Below are positions 25,296 to 35,499 of a DNA stretch of 64,000 nt, piece by piece. Numbering within the stretch: position 1 is the stretch's first letter; every line of letters begins with the position of its first letter. Origin of the DNA: Solirubrobacteraceae bacterium (GTDB lineage: Bacteria; Actinomycetota; Thermoleophilia; Solirubrobacterales; Solirubrobacteraceae); assembly GCA_030681525.1 (NCBI GenBank), contig JAUXSD010000084.1, positions 30,409 through 94,408 on the forward strand. The letters are read 5' to 3'. A program made the position numbers and the translations under genes. The notes under the pieces were generated by a model. It made no database searches. It worked only from the letters and a program-made list of their open reading frames with translations, and was not told where the DNA came from.

Positions 25296-26681
25296 CTAGG
25301 GCCGCACCGTGACCGTCTGGTGCATCGTCACGGGGTGCAGGTCGCAGAACAGGTTGTACGTGCCCGGCGCCGTGAACGTCTGGGTGTAGCGGCCGCCGCG
25401 CCGCGTCAGCGGCGAGTCGACGGCGCGCGGGGCGTTCGCCGACAGCACGCTGTGCATATCGCGGTCGCGAAAGCGCCACGTCACGCGGCCGCCGCTCGGG
25501 ATCGTCAGGTTCGACGGCTTGAACGCCGCGCGCTCGACGTCGACGCGCGCGTCCGCGCCGCCCTCGACGAGCGGGCCGCCCGCGAACGGGATCTCGATCG
25601 GGTCACCGCCCGCGTCCAGGCGCGTCAGCGGGACCCCCATCGGCGCCACCGCGGCGCGCCCATCCGTGCGCGACCAGCGGATCCGGCCATCGGCCGGCAG
25701 CGGGTCGCAACCGCGTGGGGCATCAGCGTCCTTGGCGACGTAGACGTGGGTGATCGCCATCACCCGCGGGTGCGGCAGCTCGGCGTCGTAGCTGCCCGTC
25801 ACGCGCAGGACCTCGCCGCGGCGGACGGGGATGCCCGTGGGCGACAGAAAGTAGCCGGTCGCGATCGGGCCGGGCTCGTGGAGCATCGGGCGGACGCGGT
25901 ACACGGGGTCGTCGGGTCTTCCCCACAGCGGGCGGTGGTCGAGGATCGTGCGGTCATCGCAGCGCGGCTGGCTGACCGCGAGGCGCAGTGCGCCGCCGTG
26001 CAGGTGAGCGCCGGCGGCGACGATCCGGCCGCTCGTCGGGATCGTCCAGTCGTGGGAGCGCACGTCCGCCGATCCCGGCGCTCCGCCGCCGGGGACCGTG
26101 TAGCTCGACAGCGGATCGCAGCCGCTGGCCCGCAGCCACAGCGGCTTGACCGGCACGAGCCCGGGTGCGTCGGAGATGGTCACGGAGTACTCGAGAAAGG
26201 CCCTCAGCGGCCGGCTCGTGTGGCTCATGTACATCGCGACCGCGCGCCAGCGATCGTGTTCTCGGACCGGGTAGCCGTAGCCGGGCGGCAGGATGAGCCG
26301 TTGCTGCTCCTCGCCGGTACCGAAGAAGGGCTCGCCGGGGCGGCCCGGGCACGCGTTGTTGCGCGGCGCGGCGCGCGGGCCGCTGTTGATGAACACGACG
26401 TGGTGCAGCATGAGCCGCTTGATCGAGATCGGCCGGCCGCGAGCGTCGACCAGGCGCGTGCTCATGCGCACGATGAAGCCCGCTCGTCGCGGGGTGGGGA
26501 CGACGCGCGACGGGAACTTCGTCTCGAAGCCGCCGAAGCTCATCGCCGCCGAGCGCAGCTTGTAGGTCCGCTCGGTCGCCGGCGCGGCCGCGGGCGCCGC
26601 GGCGAGCCCGAGCACGACGAGCGCGACGAGTCCCACCCCCCGTCGACGCGGCATCCCGGCGTGGCCCGAAGGCGGCTGCAC
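25296..26681 (-). CDS. secreted PHM-like copper monooxygenase domain fused to a cupredoxin
   Basis: 461 residues. A signal peptide spans residues 11-36. Residues 40-330 resemble the peptidylglycine alpha-hydroxylating/dopamine beta-hydroxylase-like fold (also SURNod19): the CuH-type pair His93-His94 in MLHHVVF, a later His154 (MYMSHTS), the CuM-type His226-x-His228 in GAHLHGG and MAITHVYV with a possible Met/His ligand. Residues about 380-461 form a plastocyanin-like domain with ligands in DMHSVLS and NLFCDLHPVTMH. The cupredoxin could feed electrons to the dicopper site. The GTG start is 9 nt after TAGCCT. Enzymatic activity is inferred. Confidence 0.65.
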   Translation of the reverse strand: MQPPSGHAGMPRRRGVGLVALVVLGLAAAPAAAPATERTYKLRSAAMSFGGFETKFPSRVVPTPRRAGFIVRMSTRLVDARGRPISIKRLMLHHVVFINSGPRAAPRNNACPGRPGEPFFGTGEEQQRLILPPGYGYPVREHDRWRAVAMYMSHTSRPLRAFLEYSVTISDAPGLVPVKPLWLRASGCDPLSSYTVPGGGAPGSADVRSHDWTIPTSGRIVAAGAHLHGGALRLAVSQPRCDDRTILDHRPLWGRPDDPVYRVRPMLHEPGPIATGYFLSPTGIPVRRGEVLRVTGSYDAELPHPRVMAITHVYVAKDADAPRGCDPLPADGRIRWSRTDGRAAVAPMGVPLTRLDAGGDPIEIPFAGGPLVEGGADARVDVERAAFKPSNLTIPSGGRVTWRFRDRDMHSVLSANAPRAVDSPLTRRGGRYTQTFTAPGTYNLFCDLHPVTMHQTVTVRP

Positions 26682-26690
26682 GATGCGTCA

Positions 26691-26696
26691 AGGCTA
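26691..26696 (-). promoter_or_regulatory. -10 element (TAGCCT), PHM-like gene
   Basis: TAGCCT on the minus strand, 9 nt before the GTG at 26681. Confidence 0.5.
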
Positions 26697-26808
26697 GGCC
26701 CTGGGCCCGACGCAGGTCGCGCACCGTTCGGCCCGCTCGTCGATGTCGATCCCCGTGGACGGCCGCTGTCAGCTGCGGCGGCGCGGCGGCGGGGTGAAGC
26801 CCGAACCC

Positions 26809-26814
26809 TAGAAT
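26809..26814 (+). promoter_or_regulatory. -10 element (TAGAAT), cupin gene
   Basis: TAGAAT 7 nt before the ATG at 26822; one of the best -10 matches in the window. Confidence 0.55.
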
Positions 26815-26821
26815 CGCGGCC

Positions 26822-27223
26822 ATGCCGTTCACGCTCAAGAACCTCAGAGAGGATCTGGCGGACGTCGGGTCCAACTTCGACGGCGCGCCGGACCTCGAGT
26901 TCCGTCTCGCGAGCAAGGCGCTCGAGCTCGAGCAGTCCGGCCTGAGCTACCAGCGCATCCCGCCCGACTACCGGTTCCCGTACGGCCACACGCACAAGGA
27001 GCAGGAGGAGGTGTTCGTGGTCGTGGGCGGGAGCGGGCGGATGAAGCTCGACGACGAGATCGTCGCGGTCGAGAGGTGGGACGTCGTGCGCGTGCCGCCC
27101 GGTACATGGCGAGGATACGAGGCCGGGCCGGAGGGGCTCGAGATCCTCGTCTTCGGCGCGCCCAGCCTCGGCGAGGACCCGCGGGGAGACGTGGAGGGTC
27201 GGCGCGACTGGTGGGCTGACTGA
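26822..27223 (+). CDS. cupin-domain protein
   Basis: 133 residues. Cupin motif 1 YGHTHKEQEEVFVVVGGSGRM holds His-x-His and Glu metal ligands; motif 2 is VVRVPPGTWRGYEAGPEG, in which Trp replaces the usual His. The N-terminal helix LKNLREDLADVGSNF and the C-terminal GRRDWWAD are common in actinobacterial cupins of unknown substrate. It stands 14 nt before the Wzz-like gene but has its own promoter hexamer. Confidence 0.75.
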   Translation: MPFTLKNLREDLADVGSNFDGAPDLEFRLASKALELEQSGLSYQRIPPDYRFPYGHTHKEQEEVFVVVGGSGRMKLDDEIVAVERWDVVRVPPGTWRGYEAGPEGLEILVFGAPSLGEDPRGDVEGRRDWWAD

Positions 27224-27237
27224 GCGTCGCACGTGCT

Positions 27238-28830
27238 ATGCACGCTGTGAACCACGGGCCGGACCGCGAGGGCTTGCATGAGCTTCACGAGTACCTGCGG
27301 CCGCTTCGCCGACGGTGGCCGATCGTGCTGCTCGGGCTCCTGCTGGGGACTGCTCTGGGCGCGGGCGTGGCCGCGATCGTGCAGCCGACCTTCACGTCGA
27401 CGACGTCCGTGGTGGTCACGCCGAACGTGCCGCAGAGGACCGACAGCAGCACCGGGCGGGTGCAGGGGGCGATCAACGTCGAGACGGAGGCCCAACTCGT
27501 CCGCTCGCATGAGGTCTTGACGCCGGCGCGCCGGCTGCTCGAGCTCAGCGAGCCACTGGGTGAGCTCAGGAGCCGGGTTGCGGTGTCGGCGCCGGCGAAC
27601 ACGACCGTGATGGACATCAGCTTCAGCGCGCGGTCGCCGAGAGCCGCGCAGGCCGGAGCGCGAGCCGTCGCCCGCGCGTACCTCGAGTACCGGCGGTCCG
27701 CGGGAGAGTTCTACGTGCGAGAGCAGGCCAGGATCGTCGACGCTCAGATCGCGTCACTACGACGCCAGGTCCGCGAGCAGGCTGCGATCGTCGCATCGCG
27801 GCGCGCGGGATCAGCGTCACGCGCGGTCGCCGAAGCGCAGCTCGATTCCTACACCGCGCAGCTGACCGCGCTCGCCACGTCGCAGACCGCCGCGACGCCG
27901 CCGGCCAGAGGGGGACGGGTCATCGCCGATGCAGCTCGGCCAGATGACGCCGGCCGCCCGCGCGCCGTGCTCGGGCTCGTCGGCGGCATGATGCTGGGAC
28001 TGCTCCTGGGGATCTCCGCAGCGCTCGTGCGGGAGCGCACCGACGGCCGCCTCCGCGATGTCGCCCCGTTCGACGAACGGGGCGTGCCGGTCGTTCTCTG
28101 GCCGGCCGACCACCGCACGGCGGCCGGGACGAACGGCGGACGCGCCGGCGGGCTGACGGCGTCCCAGCGGCTCTGCGACCTCGTGTTCGCGGCGTGCGGG
28201 ACCACCCAGGGCACGATCGTCGTGGCCCCCCTCTCCGTGCAGCAGGTGGACATGGGCGTCGCGCGGGACCTCGCAGCGTCGATTGCGAGCTTCGGGCGCA
28301 GCTCCGCGCTCGTGCGCGCAGGCGGGCAGAGCGCACCAGATCCGGATCCCGTGCCTCCGGGCGCCGCCGCTGACGGCCGGCCGCTGCCGCCCGACCACCT
28401 TCACCCGGCGGTCGAGCCCCCGTCCTTCGTGGCAGAGCTGCTCGACGGGACCGACGCAGACGGCCTTGACGTCGTGACGCTCCAGCAGCGGCTCGACGCC
28501 CTGGAGCAGACCGCTGCCTTCCTCGTCATCGTCGCGCCGCCGGTCACCCACGAGCCGATCACGCAGACCCTCGCCGGCATGTGCGACGGCGTCGTCCTCG
28601 TCGCCCAGATCGGCGTGACGCACACAGATGACGTCGCGGATGCGCTGGGTCACCTGGACGCCGTGCGAGCCACGGTGCTGGGCGCCGTGGTCCTGCCACG
28701 CTCGCCGGTCGAGGGACGACGCCGGGGCCGTCCTCCGCCGCCTCCGGTCGCTGCGGAGCGAGCGGGCGACGAGCTGCTCGCGGCCGACGAGCCAGGCCAC
28801 CGTGCGAGGCGGCGCACCGACCGATCGTGA
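27238..28830 (+). CDS. Wzz-type chain-length protein with inactive kinase-like domain
   Basis: 530 residues. Residues 15-60 hold a basic start and the first membrane helix (WPIVLLGLLLGTALGAGVAA), then a periplasmic Wzz region with a coiled coil, and a second helix (VLGLVGGMMLGLLLGISAAL). The cytoplasmic C-terminal half has the layout of a BY-kinase/MinD-like domain (GTTQGTIVVAPLSVQQVDMG, AAFLVIVAPPVT, CDGVVLVAQIGVTHTDDV) but no Walker A lysine, so kinase activity is unlikely. It would set chain length with the polymerase encoded next, which overlaps by 4 nt. Confidence 0.75.
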   Translation: MHAVNHGPDREGLHELHEYLRPLRRRWPIVLLGLLLGTALGAGVAAIVQPTFTSTTSVVVTPNVPQRTDSSTGRVQGAINVETEAQLVRSHEVLTPARRLLELSEPLGELRSRVAVSAPANTTVMDISFSARSPRAAQAGARAVARAYLEYRRSAGEFYVREQARIVDAQIASLRRQVREQAAIVASRRAGSASRAVAEAQLDSYTAQLTALATSQTAATPPARGGRVIADAARPDDAGRPRAVLGLVGGMMLGLLLGISAALVRERTDGRLRDVAPFDERGVPVVLWPADHRTAAGTNGGRAGGLTASQRLCDLVFAACGTTQGTIVVAPLSVQQVDMGVARDLAASIASFGRSSALVRAGGQSAPDPDPVPPGAAADGRPLPPDHLHPAVEPPSFVAELLDGTDADGLDVVTLQQRLDALEQTAAFLVIVAPPVTHEPITQTLAGMCDGVVLVAQIGVTHTDDVADALGHLDAVRATVLGAVVLPRSPVEGRRRGRPPPPPVAAERAGDELLAADEPGHRARRRTDRS

Positions 28831-30269
28831 GCCTGATCGCAGGCGGCGGACTCTCGACCGACCGACGACGGCAGGGCGCTCGGGCGGCCGGGCCTCGCCG
28901 CCCCCGGCGGCCCCCGCGGGGGTGGCCGCTCGTCGCCCTGCTGGGGCTCTACCCGCTCTGGTGGGCGCTCGGCCTCGGTGCTTTCGCGTTTCTGCTGGTC
29001 GCGTTGCCGATGGCGTGGCATCTCGTCCGCCACCGCCCGCTCAAGGTCCCCCCGGGCTTCGGCTTGTGGTTGCTGTTCTTGCTGTGGGCCGTGGTCAGCC
29101 TCGTGATGCTCCCGTTCGACCCTCCGGGCACGACGTCCGGCACGCCGTCCGGGCGCATGATCGGCATCGCCGTCACCCTGGGCGGCTACCTCGCCGCCAC
29201 GATCGTTGTGCTCTACGTCGTGAACCTGCCGCATGAGCAGTTGTCACAGCAGCGCCTGCTGCGCCTGCTCAGCATCCTCTTCGCCGTCACGGTGGCGGGC
29301 GGACTGCTCGGCGTCGTCGCGCCGCGCTTCGAGTTCGTCGCGCCGCTGGAGCGGCTGTTGCCCGAGAGCGTCCGCGCCAACAGCTACACGCAGGCGCTCG
29401 TCCATCCGACGTCAGCGCAGATCCAGGACGTGCTCGGCTCTGAGTCGGCGCGGCCGGCGGCGCCGTTCGGCTACACGAACTTCTGGGGCAACAACTTCTC
29501 GATCCTGCTCGTGTGGTTTCTGGCCTACATGTGGGCGGGCCGCTCCGCGCGGCGGCGCATCGTCGCGGTCGGGGTCGTGCTCGTGGCGCTCGTCCCCGTG
29601 GTGCACTCGCTGGACCGCGCGCTGTGGCTGGGGCTCGGCCTGTCGGCCGCATTCGTGATGGTGCGGCTTGCCCTGCGCGGCCGGTTGCGCACCGCGCTCG
29701 TGGCGGCCGCGCTCGTCCCCCTCGGGACCCTCGCGTTCACGCTCACGCCGCTGCACGGCATCGTCCAGGCGCGTCTGGCGGATCCGGGCAGCATCGGCCT
29801 GCGCAACTTCCTCAGCCGCGCCGCGCTCGACGGCGCCGCCCACTCGCCCGTCATCGGGTACGGCGCTACGCGCAAGGTGCTGGGCAGCCGCACGTCGATC
29901 AGCGCCGGGCCGACCCCGAGCTGCCCGGGTTGCGGCCAGTTCAACGTCGGCAGCAACGGCCAGTTCTGGCTGATCGTCTTCGCGCACGGCTTCGTCGGGG
30001 CCGCGCTCTACGTCGCCTTCTTCGTGCGCGTCGCTTGGGCGTTCCGGCGAGAACGGAGGGTCACGGCCGGCGGCGGGGTTCTCGTGGTGCTGCTAAGCCT
30101 CTTCTACATGTTCTTCTACAGCGCCTTCCCGGTGGCGCTCACCCTCACGATGATCTCGATCGGACTGATGGCCCGCGACCGCGTCGAACAGCCCGACCGG
30201 TCGATCGGCCGCGCGCCGCCGCCCGCCGGGCGTTCGCCCGGCCGACCGGCGGTGGCCGTCGGCGCCTGA
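28827..30269 (+). CDS. O-antigen polymerase/ligase-like membrane protein
   Basis: 480 residues with about ten helices and a large extracytoplasmic region between HSLDRALWLGLGLS and GSNGQFWLIVFAHGF, the layout of Wzy/WaaL proteins. The loop has a CPGCG pair, perhaps a disulfide. The start GTG overlaps the Wzz-like gene stop. The C-terminal tail is Arg/Pro-rich. It shares 177 bp with the 3' end of the convergent WecG-type gene. The polymer made is unknown; the adjacent sulfotransferase suggests a sulfated exopolysaccharide. Confidence 0.7.
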   Translation: MSLIAGGGLSTDRRRQGARAAGPRRPRRPPRGWPLVALLGLYPLWWALGLGAFAFLLVALPMAWHLVRHRPLKVPPGFGLWLLFLLWAVVSLVMLPFDPPGTTSGTPSGRMIGIAVTLGGYLAATIVVLYVVNLPHEQLSQQRLLRLLSILFAVTVAGGLLGVVAPRFEFVAPLERLLPESVRANSYTQALVHPTSAQIQDVLGSESARPAAPFGYTNFWGNNFSILLVWFLAYMWAGRSARRRIVAVGVVLVALVPVVHSLDRALWLGLGLSAAFVMVRLALRGRLRTALVAAALVPLGTLAFTLTPLHGIVQARLADPGSIGLRNFLSRAALDGAAHSPVIGYGATRKVLGSRTSISAGPTPSCPGCGQFNVGSNGQFWLIVFAHGFVGAALYVAFFVRVAWAFRRERRVTAGGGVLVVLLSLFYMFFYSAFPVALTLTMISIGLMARDRVEQPDRSIGRAPPPAGRSPGRPAVAVGA

Positions 30270-31136
30270 GGGAGGCGATGCGCAGGACGCATCGTCTCCG
30301 TCCGAACGGCGGTCTGCGCTCGTTCGCCCCCTGCTGCGATGCGCGGCGGTCCGCATATCGGCGGCGCCCGCCCGTGGGGACCGGTGGCGGGCACGGGCCG
30401 AGCGGAGCATCAGCGCGGCGGCATAGGAGAGCCCGTCGACAAGGTAGCGGCGAAAGAGCCGGATCGGCTCGCGCATCAGGCGGTGCAGCCACTCCAGACC
30501 GTAGCGCTGCATCCACGCGGGCGCTCGTCTCAGGTGCCCGGCGGCGAACGGGATGGCGGCGCCGCAGCCGATGAACCACGCGCCCGGAAGCCCGCGTCGC
30601 AGCTCGCGGATGACGAGCTCCTGCCGCGGAAAGCCCAAGCCGCAGAAGATGATGTCGGGCGCCGCGGCGACGAGCTTGCGTCGTGCTCGGTCGAAGTGCT
30701 CAGGCTGGGCTTCGAACCCGAACGGCGGGCTGTCCGCGCCGGCGATGTGGAGTCGCGGGTTTCGCGCCACCAGCGCTCGCGCCGCCGCGTCCGCCACCCC
30801 CGGCACGCCGCCGAGAAGATAGATCGAGAGATCGTCGTCGGCAGCGGCGCTCAGCGTCCAGATCAGCGAAGCGCCCGTGACGCGTTCGGGCAGCGATCGG
30901 CCCGCGAGGCGCGCCGCCCACAGCACCGGCATGCCGTCGGCGACCACGAGCGTGGCCTGGCTCACCATGGCTCGCAGCGTCGAGTCGCGGCGCAGGCGGC
31001 GCAGGATGTCGAGGTTGACCGTGACCACCCACCCGCCGCGCCCGGCGCGTGCTTCGCCGACGATCGCGTCGACGACCTCCTGCTCGGTGCGGGCATCCAG
31101 CGGCACACCGTCCACCACGACCGTGCACGGGTCCAC
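30093..31136 (-). CDS. WecG/TagA/CpsF-family glycosyltransferase with long tail
   Basis: 347 residues. The catalytic domain is complete in about 240: VTVNLDILRRLRRD, the conserved VVADGMPVLWAARLAG, IYLLGGVPGVADAAA and FCGLGFPRQELVIRELR. Such enzymes transfer UDP-linked amino sugars to a lipid carrier. I chose the GTG at 31136 because AGGGAGG lies 8 nt upstream; a GTG at 31154 following TATGGT is also possible. After MLRSARARH the protein runs on for about 100 disordered Arg-rich residues, the last part antisense to the polymerase gene, so the native stop may have been lost. Confidence 0.75.
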   Translation of the reverse strand: MDPCTVVVDGVPLDARTEQEVVDAIVGEARAGRGGWVVTVNLDILRRLRRDSTLRAMVSQATLVVADGMPVLWAARLAGRSLPERVTGASLIWTLSAAADDDLSIYLLGGVPGVADAAARALVARNPRLHIAGADSPPFGFEAQPEHFDRARRKLVAAAPDIIFCGLGFPRQELVIRELRRGLPGAWFIGCGAAIPFAAGHLRRAPAWMQRYGLEWLHRLMREPIRLFRRYLVDGLSYAAALMLRSARARHRSPRAGAADMRTAAHRSRGRTSADRRSDGDDASCASPPSGADGHRRSAGRTPGGRRRAADRPVGLFDAVAGHQSDRDHREGERHREGAVEEHVEEA

Positions 31137-31268
31137 GACATCTGCCTCCCTCACGTTGCGACCATACACCGCTCCCGCGACCCTCAGCGCGCGCGAGCAT
31201 CACGACCGTCGGCGTCCGCCACCAGCTAGATTCGCGCGGACCACCACGGACCCGAGGCGCTGGCGTCA

Positions 31269-32222
31269 CTGACCCGAGTTATCTTCCTCGCAGGACTGGG
31301 CCGCAGCGGCACGACGCTGCTCGAGCGGGCTTTGGGCGAGCTCAGCGGCATCCGGGCACTCGGCGAGGTCGTGCACCTGTGGCAACGCGGGATCGTCGAC
31401 GACGAGCTCTGCGGCTGCGGCGAGCCGTTCTCGCGATGCGAGTTCTGGACGGGCGTCGGTCGGCGCGCCTTCGGTGGCTGGGACGCCGTCGACGTGGCGG
31501 GGGTGGCGGCGGCGAGGCGCCGGGCCGATCGCCTGCGGAGCCTCCCGCAGATGGCGCTCGTCCGCCGTGGCAGCGATGTTCGTGCCGCCGCCGCCGTGCT
31601 GGCCGAGCATCACGCGCGCGTGTACGACGCGGTTGCCCGCTTGACCGGTGTGAGCACCGTCGTGGACTCGAGCAAACATCCCTCGCTCGCGTACTGCCTG
31701 CGTGGCGACCATGCGATCGACCTCCGCGTCGTACACGTCGTCCGCGACAGCCGGGGCGTCGCCTACTCGTGGACGAAGAGCGTCGAGCGCCCGGAGACGA
31801 CCGGCCGCGGGCCCGATGCGTGGATGACGCGGTATGCGCCCAGCCGCTCTGCCGTGCTGTGGTCGCTGCACAACACCTGCGTTCGGACGCTCGCGAGGCT
31901 CGGAACCCCGGTCATGCTCGTGCGTTATGAGTCCTTTCTCCGGGCTCCGGCGCAAACGCTCGTCGACGTGGCGCGGTTCGCGGGGCTGGCGGTGGACCCC
32001 GCCGAGTTGCGGTTCGTCGCGGACGGCCAGATCACGCTGACGCCGGCCCACAGCGCCGCCGGCAACCCGCTTCGGTTCAGGAGCGGCACCCTGCCGTTAC
32101 GTCCCGATGACGCATGGCGGGCGCTGCTTCCGCGGCCTCAGCGGCTGACCGTCACCGCCCTCACCTACCCGCAGCTCCGGCGGTACGGCTACGTGCGGAG
32201 CGCCGGGCGGGGGCAGCCCTGA
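31269..32222 (+). CDS. sulfotransferase-family protein (non-AUG start)
   Basis: The PAPS-binding loop FLAGLGRSGTTLLERAL lies at the very start, followed by IRALGEVVHLWQRG, the 3'-phosphate motif VVHVVRDSRGVAYSWTKS and a C-terminal P-x-R region. To include the P-loop, translation must begin upstream of the first standard codon (TTG 31332), yet no ATG, GTG or TTG exists between the in-frame TAG at 31227 and that point. I chose CTG at 31269, which has GAGG 11 nt upstream; CTG 31260 and ATT 31230 are alternatives. It would move sulfate from PAPS to a glycan or lipid in the polysaccharide block. Confidence 0.65.
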   Translation: MTRVIFLAGLGRSGTTLLERALGELSGIRALGEVVHLWQRGIVDDELCGCGEPFSRCEFWTGVGRRAFGGWDAVDVAGVAAARRRADRLRSLPQMALVRRGSDVRAAAAVLAEHHARVYDAVARLTGVSTVVDSSKHPSLAYCLRGDHAIDLRVVHVVRDSRGVAYSWTKSVERPETTGRGPDAWMTRYAPSRSAVLWSLHNTCVRTLARLGTPVMLVRYESFLRAPAQTLVDVARFAGLAVDPAELRFVADGQITLTPAHSAAGNPLRFRSGTLPLRPDDAWRALLPRPQRLTVTALTYPQLRRYGYVRSAGRGQP

Positions 32223-33133
32223 GCCCGCCGCCTCCCTGGCCCTCGGTCGGCGTCGTCGTGCCGACGCGAGGCCGGCCACGGCAGCTGCGCGCAGCGATCT
32301 CGTCGATCCTGGGCCAGGACTACCCCGGAAGCATCGAGGTGGTGATCGTCTTCGACGGCACGCAGCGCGACGCGTCGCTGGACGGCGAGCGCGTGCGAAC
32401 GACGACGAATGCCCGGTCCGCCGGGCTCGCCGGGACCCGCAACACCGGCATCCTGGCGGTCGGGTCCGACCTCGTCGCGTTCTGCGACGACGACGATCTG
32501 TGGCTTCCCGGAAAGCTGCGCGCGCAGGTGCAGCGCCTCGTTGCGGCGCCCGCCGCGGACTTCGCGACCTGCAGCGTCATCGTCGACTACGCCGGCCGGT
32601 CGACGGTCCGGCTGGCGGCCACCGATGTCGTCGCCCACCACCGGCTCGTGCGTTCGAGGATGGCGATGTTGCACTCGTCCACGTTCGTGATCCGCCGGTC
32701 CAGCCTGGTTGGCCGGCTCGGGCTCGTCGACGAGTCGATCCCCGGCAGCCAGTGCGAGGACTGGGATCTCCTGCTGCGCGCTTCGCGCGAGCGCGCGATC
32801 CTGCACGTCGACCGACCGCTCGTGCGCGTCTTGTGGAGCGATGCGTCGTACTTCGCGCGGGCCTGGGAATCGAAGGTCGCGTCCCTGCAATGGATGCTGG
32901 CGCGCCACCCCGACATCGCGGCCGACCGTGCGGGGTGCGCCCGCGTCCACGGGCAACTCGCGTTCGCGCACGCGGCTATGGGCGCCCGCCGCACCGCGCT
33001 CGCGTGGGCGGGGCGCTCGCTCGCCCGCGCGCCCTGGGAGCCAAGGGCGCTGCTGGCGATGGCGGTTGCCGCCGGGCTGGCGGACAGCACGGCGGTCCTC
33101 GACGCACTGCACCGCCGCGGCCGCGGCATATGA
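32219..33133 (+). CDS. GT2 glycosyltransferase
   Basis: About 304 residues. GT-A fold with SVGVVVPTRGRPRQLRAAIS, VVIVFDGTQRDAS and a DXD-type FCDDDDLWLPGKL, then GSQCEDWDLLLRAS with a catalytic-type ED pair. The C-terminal 100 residues are helical. No standard start fits: a CTG at 32219 overlaps the sulfotransferase stop (CTGA) after a GGCGGGGG ribosome site, while the ATG at 32114 would lie 105 bp inside that gene and add a low-complexity leader. I chose the CTG. Likely adds a sugar to the polymer built by this block. Confidence 0.65.
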   Translation: MSPPPPWPSVGVVVPTRGRPRQLRAAISSILGQDYPGSIEVVIVFDGTQRDASLDGERVRTTTNARSAGLAGTRNTGILAVGSDLVAFCDDDDLWLPGKLRAQVQRLVAAPAADFATCSVIVDYAGRSTVRLAATDVVAHHRLVRSRMAMLHSSTFVIRRSSLVGRLGLVDESIPGSQCEDWDLLLRASRERAILHVDRPLVRVLWSDASYFARAWESKVASLQWMLARHPDIAADRAGCARVHGQLAFAHAAMGARRTALAWAGRSLARAPWEPRALLAMAVAAGLADSTAVLDALHRRGRGI

Positions 33134-33232
33134 CGATCAGCTCGCTCGACGACGACGACGTCGGTGAATCGCGCTCGCTCCCTGCGCGGGTGCGAGTCCG
33201 GGGCTCCGCGAAGGGAACGGGTCCGGCTCGCC

Positions 33233-33238
33233 TACTCT
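33233..33238 (+). promoter_or_regulatory. -10 element (TACTCT), glmS
   Basis: TACTCT 6 nt before the glmS ATG; leaderless start that begins exactly at the required Met-Cys. Confidence 0.5.
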
Positions 33239-33244
33239 CCCTGT

Positions 33245-35137
<1,893 letters not shown>

Positions 35138-35147
35138 GGACCGGCAC

Positions 35148-35492
35148 ATGTCCGTCGGCATCGACCTGCTGGAGATCGAGCGGATGGAGCAGGCGCTCGA
35201 GCGCCGGCCGGGCCTCGCGCAGCGGCTGTTCACCGACGGCGAGCGCGCCTACGCCGCGCGGCGCGCCCGGCCCGGACAGCACCTCGCGGCACGCTTCTGC
35301 GCCAAGGAGGCCGTGGCCAAGGCCCTGCGGTTGGAGGCCTGGAACCCGCGCGACATCGAGGTCGTGGGGGAGGGCGCGCAGACCGGCGTGGCGCTGCACG
35401 GTGCGCTCGGCGAGCTCGGCGTGCAGGTCGAGATCTCGATGACGCACTCCAAGGCGACGGCCGGGGCCGTGGCGATGGTCCGCGCCGGGTGA
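35148..35492 (+). CDS. acpS: holo-[acyl-carrier-protein] synthase
   Basis: 114 residues. Transfers 4'-phosphopantetheine from CoA to acyl carrier protein. Motifs VGIDLLEIERM (Mg-binding Asp) and ARFCAKEAVAKAL are intact, and SMTHSKATAGAVAMV ends the fold. Typical length. It lies in a tight run glmS-acpS-nnr-alr, and the next start is 7 nt away. Confidence 0.92.
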   Translation: MSVGIDLLEIERMEQALERRPGLAQRLFTDGERAYAARRARPGQHLAARFCAKEAVAKALRLEAWNPRDIEVVGEGAQTGVALHGALGELGVQVEISMTHSKATAGAVAMVRAG

Positions 35493-35499
35493 GCTGAGG

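Noticed and set aside
33134..33244. glmS ribozyme upstream of glmS
   Set aside because: The region is only 111 nt, partly low-complexity, shows no ribozyme core, and the -10 element is 6 nt before the ATG.
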